This document shows positions 7,990-17,166 of a stretch of DNA of 64,000 nt, piece by piece; position 1 is the first letter of the stretch; each line of letters begins with the position of its first letter. The translations under genes were made by a program, and so were the position numbers. Under the pieces are notes generated by a model. That model worked only from the letters and a program-made list of their open reading frames with translations. It ran no database searches and was not told the DNA's origin. The stretch is from NCBI RefSeq assembly GCF_009720735.1, contig NZ_WNKU01000002.1:248001-312000 (forward strand), given 5' to 3'. The DNA is from Heliobacterium mobile. GTDB lineage: Bacteria; Bacillota; Desulfitobacteriia; Heliobacteriales; Heliobacteriaceae.

Positions 7990-10152
7990 ATGTCGTTTCT
8001 ACACGCTTGCCTACGATTGTTATTTTTGAAACTTTTTCAACTTCGTTTGATCCACCTTGACCGGATAAAAACAGACACCCCCGCTATCATTATGCCAAAC
8101 CATGTTTCCTTTCTCGACGCTGTCATCTTGGCGCTCTTTCTACCAAAAGACATCGTCTTCGTCATCAACAGCGAGATGGCCGAGAAAATCCGGCCCGTTC
8201 TAAAACTACGCCAATCCATCGCTATCGATCCACTAAACCCCTATTCAGTTCGTGAAATAATTGCCGCTATTAAAGAAGGTATGAGTGTCGTCATCTTTCC
8301 GGAGGGACGACTGACAAAGACTAACGGCATCATGAAGATCTATGACGGCATCGGTTTTATCGCTTTGAAGACGGGAGCCACCGTTTACCCTGTTGGGATT
8401 GACGGCGCCGAGTACTCAAAATTCACCCGGCTCCAAGATAAAATGCCGTCCCGGTGGTTTTCTCCGATCACCCTGTATGTAGATGAACCTTTTCAAATCC
8501 TCCCTTCACGAAAACAAAGCGCCAAAGACCAAAAGGCAGCAGCGACCCGCAAGATATTGCAAGCGTTGCAAAGGGCCGTCTTCCGTAGCCGCCATCGTAA
8601 AGGGATCAACTTGTTTAATGAGCTGCTCCGTATCGGCAAGATCGTCGGATGGAACCGGGAAATCGTCGAAGATCTAAATCAGAAATCCACCTATAAACAG
8701 TTGATCCTGGGGACCTATGGCCTAGGCGGCCAGCTTAAGACCCTTCTCGTCAATGAAAGCAGGGTGGGCGTCCTGCTGCCTAATTCCATCGCTCATGTGG
8801 TGACCTTATTTGCGTTTTTTCGTATCAATGTAGCCCCAGCGATTCTCAACTTCACTACAGGCCCGCAAGGGTTGCTCGACTGTTGTGAAACGGCAGAACT
8901 GAAGACCGTACTCACATCTCGTCTCTTTATCGAAAAGGCTGGATTAGAAGCCTCGGTAAAAGGTCTAACGACAAAGGTGCGCATCATCTACTTGGAGGAT
9001 GTAAAAGCGTCCATCAGCTTCTCCAATAAAATCCAGGCTTTAAGCGCTTATATGCGCAAAGAGCGGGCCGTCGAAAAGAAGGATACCCTCATTCTCTTTA
9101 CATCAGGTAGTGAGAGCAAACCCAAAGGGGTCATACTGCGTCATGAGAACATCCGGGCCAATATTCTACAGGCTGTTGGTGCCGTTGACCTGACCTACAA
9201 AGACAAACTGCTCAATGCCTTGCCCATGTTTCATAGTTTCGGTCTCCAAGGGGCCTTGATTCCACTGCTGTACGGGTTTCAGTCCTATTTGTATCCTTCG
9301 CCGTTGCATTACAAGATCATTCCGGAAATCGCTTATGACCGCAGCGCTACCTTGTTATTTGCCACGGCCACGTTCCTCCACGGCTACGGTCAAAACGCCC
9401 ATCCCTTCGATTTTTATTCGATTCGCTACCTCATCGTGGGCGGTGAAAAACTGAAAGAAGAAACTCGCCGCCTTTGCTTGGATAAATTCGGTTTGCGTCC
9501 TTTGGAAGGGTATGGATGTACCGAGGCGTCTCCCTTTATCAGCATCGTCACACCACTGAACTACAAAACTGGTACGGTAGGGCTGTTCTTGCCTGATATC
9601 GAATACCGTCTCGAGCCGGTTGAAGGTATCGACAAGGGTGGGAAGCTGCTGATCAAGGGTCCAAACATCATGGAAGGCTACCTCATCCATCACCAAGGAT
9701 TTATTCCGGCGGAAGAATGGTATGATTGCGGTGACCTCGTCGACGTGGATGAGCAGGGCTTTATCACGGTCCTCTCCCGGATCAAGCGGTTTGCCAAGCT
9801 CGGCGGTGAAATGATCTCATTAAACTTAGTCGAAGAACTGGCCGCCAAGTGTTTTCAAAGCACCGAAATGGCTGCTGTTTCTCTAGGAGGCGGTCGGAAA
9901 GGCGAACAGATCATCTTATTCACCACTTTAGAGCATACCTCCAAATCGGTCCTCCGTGATTTTATTGTCCAAGCAGGTCATTCGCCCTTGATGGTTCCTT
10001 CCCGGATCTGCCACCTAGACAAACTTCCCCTGTTGGGCAATGGAAAGACGGACTATGTATCCTTGAGAACCAACTATGGGGAAGTCATAGGGACCTCCGA
10101 ACCGGACGAAGACGAACTCTTTGAGGAGAAGGAGGCCGAATTCAGTGCCTAA
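7990..10152 (+). CDS. aas: Bifunctional 2-acyl-glycerophosphoethanolamine acyltransferase / acyl-ACP synthetase
   Basis: A 720-residue fusion, almost the length of E. coli Aas (719). Residues 1-190 are a PlsC acyltransferase with the HX4D motif (H38-D43) and FPEGR at 103-107. Residues from about 210 are an AMP-forming acyl-activating domain with FTSGSESKPKG near 375, GGEKL and a YGCTEASP block. It would charge ACP with a fatty acid and re-acylate lysophosphatidylethanolamine at the inner leaflet. The next gene is the matching lysolipid flippase, overlapping by 8 bp, which makes the call firm. The start ATG follows AGGGGG by about six bases. A -10-like TATACT lies at 7953-7958 but has no good -35. 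Confidence 0.88.
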   Translation: MSFLHACLRLLFLKLFQLRLIHLDRIKTDTPAIIMPNHVSFLDAVILALFLPKDIVFVINSEMAEKIRPVLKLRQSIAIDPLNPYSVREIIAAIKEGMSVVIFPEGRLTKTNGIMKIYDGIGFIALKTGATVYPVGIDGAEYSKFTRLQDKMPSRWFSPITLYVDEPFQILPSRKQSAKDQKAAATRKILQALQRAVFRSRHRKGINLFNELLRIGKIVGWNREIVEDLNQKSTYKQLILGTYGLGGQLKTLLVNESRVGVLLPNSIAHVVTLFAFFRINVAPAILNFTTGPQGLLDCCETAELKTVLTSRLFIEKAGLEASVKGLTTKVRIIYLEDVKASISFSNKIQALSAYMRKERAVEKKDTLILFTSGSESKPKGVILRHENIRANILQAVGAVDLTYKDKLLNALPMFHSFGLQGALIPLLYGFQSYLYPSPLHYKIIPEIAYDRSATLLFATATFLHGYGQNAHPFDFYSIRYLIVGGEKLKEETRRLCLDKFGLRPLEGYGCTEASPFISIVTPLNYKTGTVGLFLPDIEYRLEPVEGIDKGGKLLIKGPNIMEGYLIHHQGFIPAEEWYDCGDLVDVDEQGFITVLSRIKRFAKLGGEMISLNLVEELAAKCFQSTEMAAVSLGGGRKGEQIILFTTLEHTSKSVLRDFIVQAGHSPLMVPSRICHLDKLPLLGNGKTDYVSLRTNYGEVIGTSEPDEDELFEEKEAEFSA

Positions 10153-11341
10153 CCCTCCCCGATTCCTTCGTCCCCTTACAGCGCTGCTGACAGCCCAGTT
10201 TTTCTCAGCTTTCGCGGACAATATGATTCTGTTTATCACCGTCGCCATCATTAATACGCAGGGACTCCCTGACTATTACCTGCCTTTGGTACAGGGAGCT
10301 TTCCTTTTTGCTTATGTCGTCCTCGCTCCCTGGGTGGGCTCTTTTGCCGACAAAAATGCGAAATCCCAGGTACTGCTCATCGGCAATGTGATCAAGATGG
10401 CTGGTATCGGGCTGCTGCTGGCTGGTATGAATCCAGCCTTCAGTTACGCTGTCGTCGGCGTTGGTGCTGTGATTTACTCACCGGCCAAATACGGCATCCT
10501 GCCTGAAATGACCGACGGTGAAGAAGAGTTGTTGCGGGCCAACTCGAAGATAGAAAGCTTTACCATCCTGGCGATTTTAACGGGATCTGTCGCCGGCGGA
10601 ATACTGTCGGATCGTTCCATCCCCTTGTCCCTCATCGCCTGCGCCGTCCTCTACGGGTTATCGATGGCACTGGTCCTGTTTATCCCTCGAAAACCTGGAA
10701 ATCGCCAGATCATTTATGGCAGGGCGGTAAGTGAGTTTTTCTCTGACATCTCCACCTTATGGGGTATCCCATCGTGCCGATTTTCGCTGCTGGGTACGGG
10801 GGCCTTCTGGTTCTCGTCGGCAGTGCTGCGCTTAGTGATCATCGCCTGGATCCCCGTCACCTTAGGAATCACCTTCAATAGAGATGTATCGCTGCTCGTT
10901 TCCGTCACAGCCGTAGGCATCGTAGCGGGAGCCTTGATCACACCTATGCTCATTCGTTTTCAAGATTACCCAAAATGCCGTTGGTACGGCTTGTCTATGG
11001 CGGCGATGATTTTGACCTTCACCTTTATCCACAGCTTATATGCAACAGTAGCTGCCTTGCTTCTGATCGGTTTTTTGGGAGGTATTTTTATCGTCCCGAT
11101 GAATACGGTCCTCCAACATCGAGGTCATGAAACGATCGGTACGGGCAAGACTGTGGCCATTCAAAATTTTGTGGAGAACCTGCTCATGTTCTCGGGAGTC
11201 GCTTTTTTGACTATGGCTACGAAAAAGCAGATTCCCATTACCATCATGATTACAACGACCGCTTTCGTGATGGCTGGTTTTATCAGCTATCTTTTTATGG
11301 TGAAAGAAACTAATTCAACAGAGTCAGTTCTTCCGGACTAA
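10145..11341 (+). CDS. lplT: Lysophospholipid transporter (MFS)
   Basis: A 398-residue protein of the major facilitator superfamily, with 11-12 membrane segments and close to the usual length (E. coli LplT 397). The start FRPLTALLTAQFFSAFADNM and the FADKNAKSQVLLIGN loop after helix 2 are typical. It flips lysophosphatidylethanolamine inward for the acyltransferase encoded upstream. I choose GTG 10145, 9 bases after a GGAGG inside aas, so the genes overlap and are translationally coupled; a TTG at 10121 is possible but has no site. A strong terminator follows. Confidence 0.85.
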   Translation: MPNPPRFLRPLTALLTAQFFSAFADNMILFITVAIINTQGLPDYYLPLVQGAFLFAYVVLAPWVGSFADKNAKSQVLLIGNVIKMAGIGLLLAGMNPAFSYAVVGVGAVIYSPAKYGILPEMTDGEEELLRANSKIESFTILAILTGSVAGGILSDRSIPLSLIACAVLYGLSMALVLFIPRKPGNRQIIYGRAVSEFFSDISTLWGIPSCRFSLLGTGAFWFSSAVLRLVIIAWIPVTLGITFNRDVSLLVSVTAVGIVAGALITPMLIRFQDYPKCRWYGLSMAAMILTFTFIHSLYATVAALLLIGFLGGIFIVPMNTVLQHRGHETIGTGKTVAIQNFVENLLMFSGVAFLTMATKKQIPITIMITTTAFVMAGFISYLFMVKETNSTESVLPD

Positions 11342-11367
11342 GATCTTGTCCCCTGAGGATTCGACAT

Positions 11368-11410
11368 AAAAAGAGACATTCCTGAGCAAAACTCAGGAAT
11401 GTCTCTTTTT
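11368..11410. terminator. Bidirectional terminator between lplT and the ferredoxin gene
   Basis: A perfect 19-bp stem (11368-11386 with 11392-11410), loop 5 bases, A-run on one side and T-run on the other, so it can stop transcripts from both converging genes. Confidence 0.9.
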
Positions 11411-11421
11411 ATCGACTTCGA

Positions 11422-11622
11422 TTACTTCACGATAATGGCTTGTTGCGGGCATACCTTTACGCATTTGTTGCAGCCAATACATTTTTGCTCATCGAATTCC
11501 CAACGCTCCACTTTCCAAGGTAAAAAACCTTTGCCTACCGGTATCATGGCCTCTACAGGACAAGCTTTGGCCGCAGAACAACCTCTCAGCCGGTCACATT
11601 TATTGTAATCTATCTCCAACAC
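11422..11622 (-). CDS. Small 4Fe-4S ferredoxin-type protein
   Basis: A 66-residue iron-sulphur protein. The C-terminal half has the standard CIGCNKCVKVCPQQA motif. The N-terminal half has CDRLRGCSAAKACPVEA, in which the first spacings are five residues, not two, so this half looks like a modified cluster site. One [4Fe-4S] cluster is certain; a second is plausible. I start it at GTG 11622, 9 bases after AGGGGG; the longer frame to 11673 lacks a site. It would carry electrons in the cytoplasm. Confidence 0.78.
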   Translation of the reverse strand: MLEIDYNKCDRLRGCSAAKACPVEAMIPVGKGFLPWKVERWEFDEQKCIGCNKCVKVCPQQAIIVK

Positions 11623-11847
11623 TTCTTCATACCCCCTAAGGGTAGTATACGACCAAAAGTATGTGGAGGTCAATATACCCTTCTAATGTAGTTAAAGGGC
11701 GGTAAATCCGGGTATAACGACGTCACTACAGCTAAATATGGGATTAAACTATCGAACTCCTTTGTAAGTTTACGCAAGACTGGGAACAATACTTTGACAG
11801 CCTCTTGATGAAGGCGACTCGAACCCATAAAAGGAATGCTTTTAGAG

Positions 11848-12780
11848 ATGAAGCGCCTAAAATGGCTCTGGTTGTTGATCGTACTGATCGCCGCTTTTCT
11901 ACTCGTCGTTCCCGATTATCCACCTACCCTTCGTATGCTGGCCCTAAATTTAAGCTACGAGCTTGTTCACCCCATGGCTCCAGCACCACGGAAACTTCAA
12001 CTCCCCCTAGGCGGAGAAGATGAGATTTCTTTTGGTTGGGTCGGTCATTCCACTTGGATTATCGAATTTCAAGGTTTTCGCTTCATTACTGATCCGATTT
12101 TTTCGAACCGGGCCTTTATCCCCAGACGCCTCGTCGCTCCATCCATCCATCCTCATGAGATCACAACCCTCGATGGGATCTTGCTTACCCATGCTCATTA
12201 TGACCATCTTGATGTAGATAGTTTGCGAGCGCTGCCCTTTCGGACGCCCTTATTACTCCCGTCAGGTGACCTGCCTGCGGTAAAAGAGTTGCCTCAACCC
12301 AAAGTCCCTTTACAGGGGTCTCAAAGCTATCGAATCGGCGATATCGTAATCAAAGTCTTCCCGACGAGACACCAGGGAAAAAGCAATCCAGATAAGACGA
12401 CCAATGAAACCCTTGTATATCTCCTGCAAAAAAACAACCGCACCATCGTCTTTTTCAGCGATAGTGCATACGCTCCCGCCGTAGTCGACGAGATTCGTCA
12501 GAACTGCCCAGGCGGTGTGGACGCCGCTTTCATTCCCATCGCCGCATATAAACCCGAGTTGTTTCACCAGGACCATGGTACACCGGAGGAAATGCTGCAG
12601 ATGGCCCTTGTTTTGGAGGCAAAAAAAATCTTCCCTATGCATTACGAAACATTCATTCTCTCGCTCGAACCGGTCGATGAACCGCTGAAACGGCTGATGA
12701 GAGCAGCCGAAGCTAAAGGCGTTTCCGATCGTATCGTTCCCGTACCGATCGGCGGCGTTTATCACTTGTCGACTCGCTAA
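11848..12780 (+). CDS. MBL-fold metallo-hydrolase, membrane-anchored
   Basis: A protein of about 310 residues with an N-terminal hydrophobic helix (about residues 5-24), then a beta-lactamase-fold hydrolase of the UlaG / NAPE-PLD-like type. The metal motif is LTHAHYDHLD (HxHxDH), with later FPTRHQG, FFSDSAY and FPMHYETF supplying further ligands. The helix could anchor it or act as an uncleaved signal. The substrate is unknown; relatives act on phosphodiesters or lactones. ATG 11848 lies 12 bases after AAGGA; ATG 11836 is in frame but touches that site. The 3' end overlaps DUF523 by 4 bp. Confidence 0.8.
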   Translation: MKRLKWLWLLIVLIAAFLLVVPDYPPTLRMLALNLSYELVHPMAPAPRKLQLPLGGEDEISFGWVGHSTWIIEFQGFRFITDPIFSNRAFIPRRLVAPSIHPHEITTLDGILLTHAHYDHLDVDSLRALPFRTPLLLPSGDLPAVKELPQPKVPLQGSQSYRIGDIVIKVFPTRHQGKSNPDKTTNETLVYLLQKNNRTIVFFSDSAYAPAVVDEIRQNCPGGVDAAFIPIAAYKPELFHQDHGTPEEMLQMALVLEAKKIFPMHYETFILSLEPVDEPLKRLMRAAEAKGVSDRIVPVPIGGVYHLSTR

Positions 12781-13268
12781 CGCCGTTTCTCTTTCTCCAA
12801 GATGGAAGCCAAAACTCCACTCTCCAGATCTTCCTCCGAGTACACTTGAATCCCATGTTGCTTAAGCAAGGCAGTTGTGACGCCCTGCCCGGTTATCTTT
12901 CGGCTGGTAAATGAACCGTCATATATGTAGTGAACGCCGCAAGAGGGGCTGCGCTCTTTCAGAATCGCAATGTTTGCGTCATAGAGTTGGGCGATGCGCA
13001 GGACCTGAGCAGCCCCTTCGATAAAGATCGCGGTGACATCATCGCCGGCGTCAGTATTGGCCTGGGCTTTTTCAGATAAGACAGCTTGCCCGCCTCCATC
13101 ACCGATCAATTCGACAGGCGGTCTTGGTGTCGGTGAACCGCCTAACTGCTCCGGGCATACAGGAATTACCTTACCTTCCCTACATAGATCGAGCAACTTC
13201 TCTACCGTATTGACTGAGCCATCGTACTTTGATCGAATCCCTAAGAGGCAAGAACTAACTAGAATCAC
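12777..13268 (-). CDS. DUF523 domain protein
   Basis: A 163-residue protein matching the DUF523 family: it starts MILVSSCLLGIRSKYDG, has PVCPEQLGG and SPSCG, and a conserved GVT..LL end. The four conserved cysteines could bind metal or an Fe-S cluster, but the role of the family is not known. The start ATG overlaps nothing, and a CorA gene lies 40 bases upstream on the same strand, so both may share a transcript. Confidence 0.8.
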   Translation of the reverse strand: MILVSSCLLGIRSKYDGSVNTVEKLLDLCREGKVIPVCPEQLGGSPTPRPPVELIGDGGGQAVLSEKAQANTDAGDDVTAIFIEGAAQVLRIAQLYDANIAILKERSPSCGVHYIYDGSFTSRKITGQGVTTALLKQHGIQVYSEEDLESGVLASILEKEKRR

Positions 13269-13307
13269 GAGTTACACCTTCCTTGTTATATCCAAGTCTA
13301 ATCCAAG

Positions 13308-14150
13308 TTATATCCATTTGCGGCGACGAAAAACTAGCAGCAAACCGACGGCAATGACCGTCATGATGACAAGAACTAAGAAATATCCGGCAGACCATTC
13401 TAACTCGGGCATGACTTTGAAGTTCATTCCATAAATGCCGGCGATCAGAGTCAAAGGCATGAAGATCGACGTGACCACAGTCAACTTCTGCATGATTTGG
13501 TTCGTTTTCTGCCCCTGCAGGGACAGGCGAATCTCTAACAGACCGTGTAGGGCTTCCCGGAGGCCTTGAATTTCCAAGGTGAGTTCGCTAATATCTTCTA
13601 AGAGATCCCGTAAACCGATGATCATCTCAGCCTGCTCTTGCCCATGCAGGTGGAGGTATTCGATCAGCTTATTGATCAGCCTGCGTTTGGCAAAAGTGTC
13701 GCGGTGCAAGCTGAGCAGCCTCTTCCGCAGTTCAAACAACAGGGTAACGGAAATAGACGTTTCCTGGAGGACGATCCTCTCTTCCAGTTTCTCAATTTCT
13801 CGTTCCAGCCGGGCGAAGGCATGAAAGTTCAGATCAAACAACTCGGTAAGAAAAAAGAAGACGATTCGGTGGGTATGTTGAAAATCACCTTGATCAGCTA
13901 CGACCATGTGCCGTTCAATAACCTGCACCGGCCTCTGGGAATAAAGGATGACTTGTTCCCTATCCCAGCCGATATATACAGGCAGCATCGTCCCGTCGTG
14001 GCTCGGGCAAAGAACCGTGATGAGCAACTCCCCTCCGGCGAGGACCCGTAAACGGTTTAGGGAGCGACTTTTTTGCACCACCTGAACAAATGGTGATGGC
14101 AACTCCTCTAGGCTGGTCGTATAGGAAATAGGGATACCGCCGGAATCCAC
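13308..14150 (-). CDS. CorA-family divalent cation transporter
   Basis: A 280-residue protein. A long helical cytoplasmic domain is followed by two C-terminal membrane helices, the first ending in the signature YGMNF. The family takes up magnesium, cobalt or related ions as a pentamer; this one ends with a short basic tail (FRRRKWI). The E/MPEL loop between the helices is conserved. The start is uncertain: I give GTG 14150, but a CTG at 14159 lies exactly 7 bases after GGGAGGG, and a stop codon lies two codons further upstream, so the difference is at most three residues. Confidence 0.85.
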   Translation of the reverse strand: MDSGGIPISYTTSLEELPSPFVQVVQKSRSLNRLRVLAGGELLITVLCPSHDGTMLPVYIGWDREQVILYSQRPVQVIERHMVVADQGDFQHTHRIVFFFLTELFDLNFHAFARLEREIEKLEERIVLQETSISVTLLFELRKRLLSLHRDTFAKRRLINKLIEYLHLHGQEQAEMIIGLRDLLEDISELTLEIQGLREALHGLLEIRLSLQGQKTNQIMQKLTVVTSIFMPLTLIAGIYGMNFKVMPELEWSAGYFLVLVIMTVIAVGLLLVFRRRKWI

Positions 14151-14297
14151 CTGCTGCAGCTCTTATCCCTCCCTTTTTGCCTTTAATGTTAAGCACCTAT
14201 CAACGGATATTTCCAGACTACCCATTTAAAATATATCGTTATTTTCTACTTTTCCCTTCCAAACGTAGTATATAAACTGGTCTGGAGGCCTACTGCT

Positions 14298-15296
14298 ATG
14301 TCACTTCTCGCTAACCGTCCCGTCCGTTCGAGACCAGTCGGTCGATATGCACCGAGTCCCACGGGAAAACTGCATTTAGGCAACGCTCGTACCGCCTTGT
14401 TGGCTTGGTTACAGATTCGTCAATTGAAGGGCATCTTTATTCTGCGCATGGAAGATCTAGACCCTGCCCGTTCTGTACCTGAATATGCCCTGCAAATCCT
14501 GGAGGACCTACATTGGCTGGGGATCGATTGGGATGAGGGCCCCGACGTAGGCGGTCCCTGTTTTCCTTACGTCCAAAGTCTCCGTAATCACTTATATGAG
14601 CAAGTCTTAGCTACATGGTTAGCACAGGAACGTATCTATCCCTGTGCTTGCAGCCGTAAAGATTTGGCAAACCTGGCCCGAGCCCCCCATGGACCCGCAG
14701 AAGAAGGGCCTCCCTATCCCGGTCTCTGCCGCCAGCTCTCACCAGAAGCCTGGCGGGAGAAATATCAAAAAAAAGGACAAGCCTCCTACCGTTTTCTAGC
14801 ACCAGAAGGTCTTCTTACATACACCGATGGCGTCTACGGAACGGTCTGCCAAGATGTGAAAGCGGTTGTGGGCGATTTTGTCATCCGAAGGGCAGACAAG
14901 GTAACGGCGTATCAACTCGCCGTCGTTGTCGACGATGCGCTCATGGGTGTTACCCATGTTCTACGCGGTGATGATCTGCTTTCATCGACGCCGAGACAGA
15001 TCTTGCTGTATCAAGCCCTTGAAGCGTCAGTCCCTCGCTTTTACCATGTCCCCCTCGTCTTAGGTCCTGACGGAGTCAGGCTTTCAAAGCGGCATGACGG
15101 TACATCTCTCGAAAGCCTCCGTGCCAAAGGTATCTCATCGGAAGCGGTGACTGGTTTTCTGGCGGCTACAGCCGGACTTCTGCCCTCGCCTGAGCCACTT
15201 GCACCGAAAGATCTCATTCAATTATTTTCTATCGATAAACTGCCACGAGAGCCCTTTCGAGTCACCGAAAAAGACTTGAAACTGCTGGGCCTGTGA
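14298..15296 (+). CDS. gluQ: Glutamyl-queuosine tRNA(Asp) synthetase
   Basis: A 332-residue truncated GluRS paralogue that attaches glutamate to queuosine-34 of tRNA(Asp). It has GRYAPSPTGKLHLGN (HIGH-type motif) at the N-terminus and LSKRHDGTSL (KMSKS-type) near 265. A zinc-binding loop (CACSRK ... CR) marks GluQRS. The anticodon-binding domain of GluRS is missing, as expected. The start ATG has CTGGAGG upstream. It is divergent from corA and ends in a good terminator. No queuosine gene lies in the window. Confidence 0.88.
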   Translation: MSLLANRPVRSRPVGRYAPSPTGKLHLGNARTALLAWLQIRQLKGIFILRMEDLDPARSVPEYALQILEDLHWLGIDWDEGPDVGGPCFPYVQSLRNHLYEQVLATWLAQERIYPCACSRKDLANLARAPHGPAEEGPPYPGLCRQLSPEAWREKYQKKGQASYRFLAPEGLLTYTDGVYGTVCQDVKAVVGDFVIRRADKVTAYQLAVVVDDALMGVTHVLRGDDLLSSTPRQILLYQALEASVPRFYHVPLVLGPDGVRLSKRHDGTSLESLRAKGISSEAVTGFLAATAGLLPSPEPLAPKDLIQLFSIDKLPREPFRVTEKDLKLLGL

Positions 15297-15331
15297 AAAA
15301 AGACTGCCATGACTTTCGGGCAGTCTTTTTT
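15296..15331. terminator. Terminator between gluQ and the 2-hydroxyacid dehydrogenase gene
   Basis: A perfect 13-bp stem (15296-15308 with 15319-15331) with an A-run and a T-run, usable in both directions; it begins inside the gluQ stop codon. Confidence 0.88.
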
Positions 15332-15356
15332 ATCAGGCTGAAATGTCTTTTCGGGA

Positions 15357-16307
15357 TCAATACCCTTTTTCCGGATCGACAACACCGAGGGGCATCGGAC
15401 GTTCTTCCAAAAAGGCCTGTAGATTAGCCTCAAAAATTTCCAGGGCTCGCTCCATATAGCGTGGGGATCGACCGGCCACGTGCGGGGTGATGATCACGTT
15501 ATGCATCTTCCACAAGGGGCTGTTAGCGGGCAGCGGTTCATCGACAAAAACGTCCAAAGCAGCACCAGCGATCTGTCCGTGCTTCAACGCTTGAATGAGT
15601 GCCTTTTCATCGAGTACTTTTCCTCGGGCAATGTTGATCAGAACAGCCGATTTTTTCATTGCCGACAATTCGGCTTGGCCAAAGCCTTGTTCCGTAACCT
15701 TTGTCAAGGGCATGGCCAAGACGATGAAATCGGCCTCGCTGACGGCACGGTGCACTTGATCTCTCGGATAGACCTTATGTACACCAGGTACATCACGGCC
15801 GTCAGAGTTTACACCGATAACCCGCATCCCGAAAACATTGGCCCGGGCGGCGATCTCCAAGCCCATGGCACCTAAGCCGATGATACAGACGGTTTTCTCA
15901 TAAAGTTCATCAAGCTTAACATGATCTTCCCACTGTCGCTTTTCCTGCATGCGGAGAAAGAAAGGCAATTGGCGGACAAAAGCGAGCATGACACCGAGGG
16001 TGTGTTCAGCCGCCTGAATGCCATGGATCCCCTTCACATTGGTCAGAATAATTTCACGTTCTTTTAAGACCTCGATCGGTATCTGCTCCAATCCTCCGGT
16101 CATACATTGAATCCACCGTAGTTTGCCAGCTCTCCGAAGCAGATCCGGTGTCAATCCATCGCCAAAGGTGACGAGGCAATCGGCACCAGGCAGGTATTGC
16201 AAGGCCTCTCCCGTCGAACGGCAAATACGCCACTGGACAGCAGGGTAAAGTCGTTCTAACCGCTCTCGATGCCACTCCGGAATCAGCATAGTTGTGAGAA
16301 CTTTCAT
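15357..16307 (-). CDS. D-isomer-specific 2-hydroxyacid dehydrogenase
   Basis: A 316-residue NAD(P)-dependent dehydrogenase of the D-lactate / phosphoglycerate dehydrogenase superfamily. The nucleotide-binding motif is GLGAMGLEIA near 143. The catalytic triad is visible: Arg in NIARGKV, Glu in DEPLP and His in TPHVAG. The substrate cannot be told; sequences of this length often reduce glyoxylate or 2-ketoacids. Its start overlaps the stop of the endonuclease III gene by 4 bp (ATGA), so the two form an operon, an association of no obvious logic. Confidence 0.85.
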   Translation of the reverse strand: MKVLTTMLIPEWHRERLERLYPAVQWRICRSTGEALQYLPGADCLVTFGDGLTPDLLRRAGKLRWIQCMTGGLEQIPIEVLKEREIILTNVKGIHGIQAAEHTLGVMLAFVRQLPFFLRMQEKRQWEDHVKLDELYEKTVCIIGLGAMGLEIAARANVFGMRVIGVNSDGRDVPGVHKVYPRDQVHRAVSEADFIVLAMPLTKVTEQGFGQAELSAMKKSAVLINIARGKVLDEKALIQALKHGQIAGAALDVFVDEPLPANSPLWKMHNVIITPHVAGRSPRYMERALEIFEANLQAFLEERPMPLGVVDPEKGY

Positions 16308-16963
16308 TTCGCTTCCCCCTCCTCATCATAATCATTTCCAGTATGATGCCGACAATATGCTGTCAAAGCACAATCACCGCAAGCTGGTTTACGGGCATGA
16401 CAAACTTGTCTTCCATGAATGATCAGCCAATGATGGGCGATCCGCCACTGGTCCATGGGAATGTTTTTCATCAGATCTTCTTCCGTCTTGACTACGTCTT
16501 TTCCCTGGGCAAGCCCTAAGCGATTGGAAACGCGAAAGACATGGGTATCAACAGCAATTGCAGGTATCTGAAAAGCTTCAGCGAGCACCACAGAAGCCGT
16601 TTTCCTCCCTACTCCAGGAAGGGATTCTAAATCTACCCTAACGCTAGGAACCTGTCCGCCGTATTTTTCCACCAATAGTCGACAGGTAGCTAGTATATTT
16701 CGTGCTTTATTCTTATAGAGTCCGATGCTTTTGATTTCCTGCTCCAATTCTTCCTGCGTCAACGAGAGCATGCTTTCAGGCGTGGGAAAGCGGGAAAAAA
16801 GGCCCGGCGTGATTTTATTGACCGATTTATCGGTCGCCTGGGCGGCTAAGATGGTCGCGATTAACAGTTCAAAGGGATTGCGAAAAATAAGGGCGCATTT
16901 TGCATCGGGATACATTTCTGCTAACGTCGTCAAAATCGATTCGTTGCGGTTCAGCCGTCCCAC
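16304..16963 (-). CDS. nth: Endonuclease III (DNA glycosylase/AP lyase)
   Basis: A 219-residue base-excision repair enzyme that removes oxidised pyrimidines and cuts the abasic site. It has the helix-hairpin-helix LPGVGRKTASVV with the catalytic Lys, the catalytic Asp in VDTHVFRVSNRLG, and the C-terminal cluster loop CHARKPACGDCALTAYC ([4Fe-4S]). The GTG given sits against GGAGG; a CTG at 16954 has better spacing, so up to three residues may be absent. It is cotranscribed with the downstream dehydrogenase. Confidence 0.93.
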   Translation of the reverse strand: MGRLNRNESILTTLAEMYPDAKCALIFRNPFELLIATILAAQATDKSVNKITPGLFSRFPTPESMLSLTQEELEQEIKSIGLYKNKARNILATCRLLVEKYGGQVPSVRVDLESLPGVGRKTASVVLAEAFQIPAIAVDTHVFRVSNRLGLAQGKDVVKTEEDLMKNIPMDQWRIAHHWLIIHGRQVCHARKPACGDCALTAYCRHHTGNDYDEEGEAK

Positions 16964-17166
16964 CTCCGGGAGTTATCGTGAAAAATTTAATATTCAGATT
17001 CTTAGTTTACCACATCCTTAAAATTTGAGAAAGAAGATCCTGATAGGGCTTATGATTTCCTCTTCATCCAAGACTTTTACCATGTATTTCGCCGTTTTTG
17101 TTTGTATTCCTCATGGCTGTAACCCATACTAAGACCGTCTCAGCGTAAAAGAGGAGGTTGATAGCG

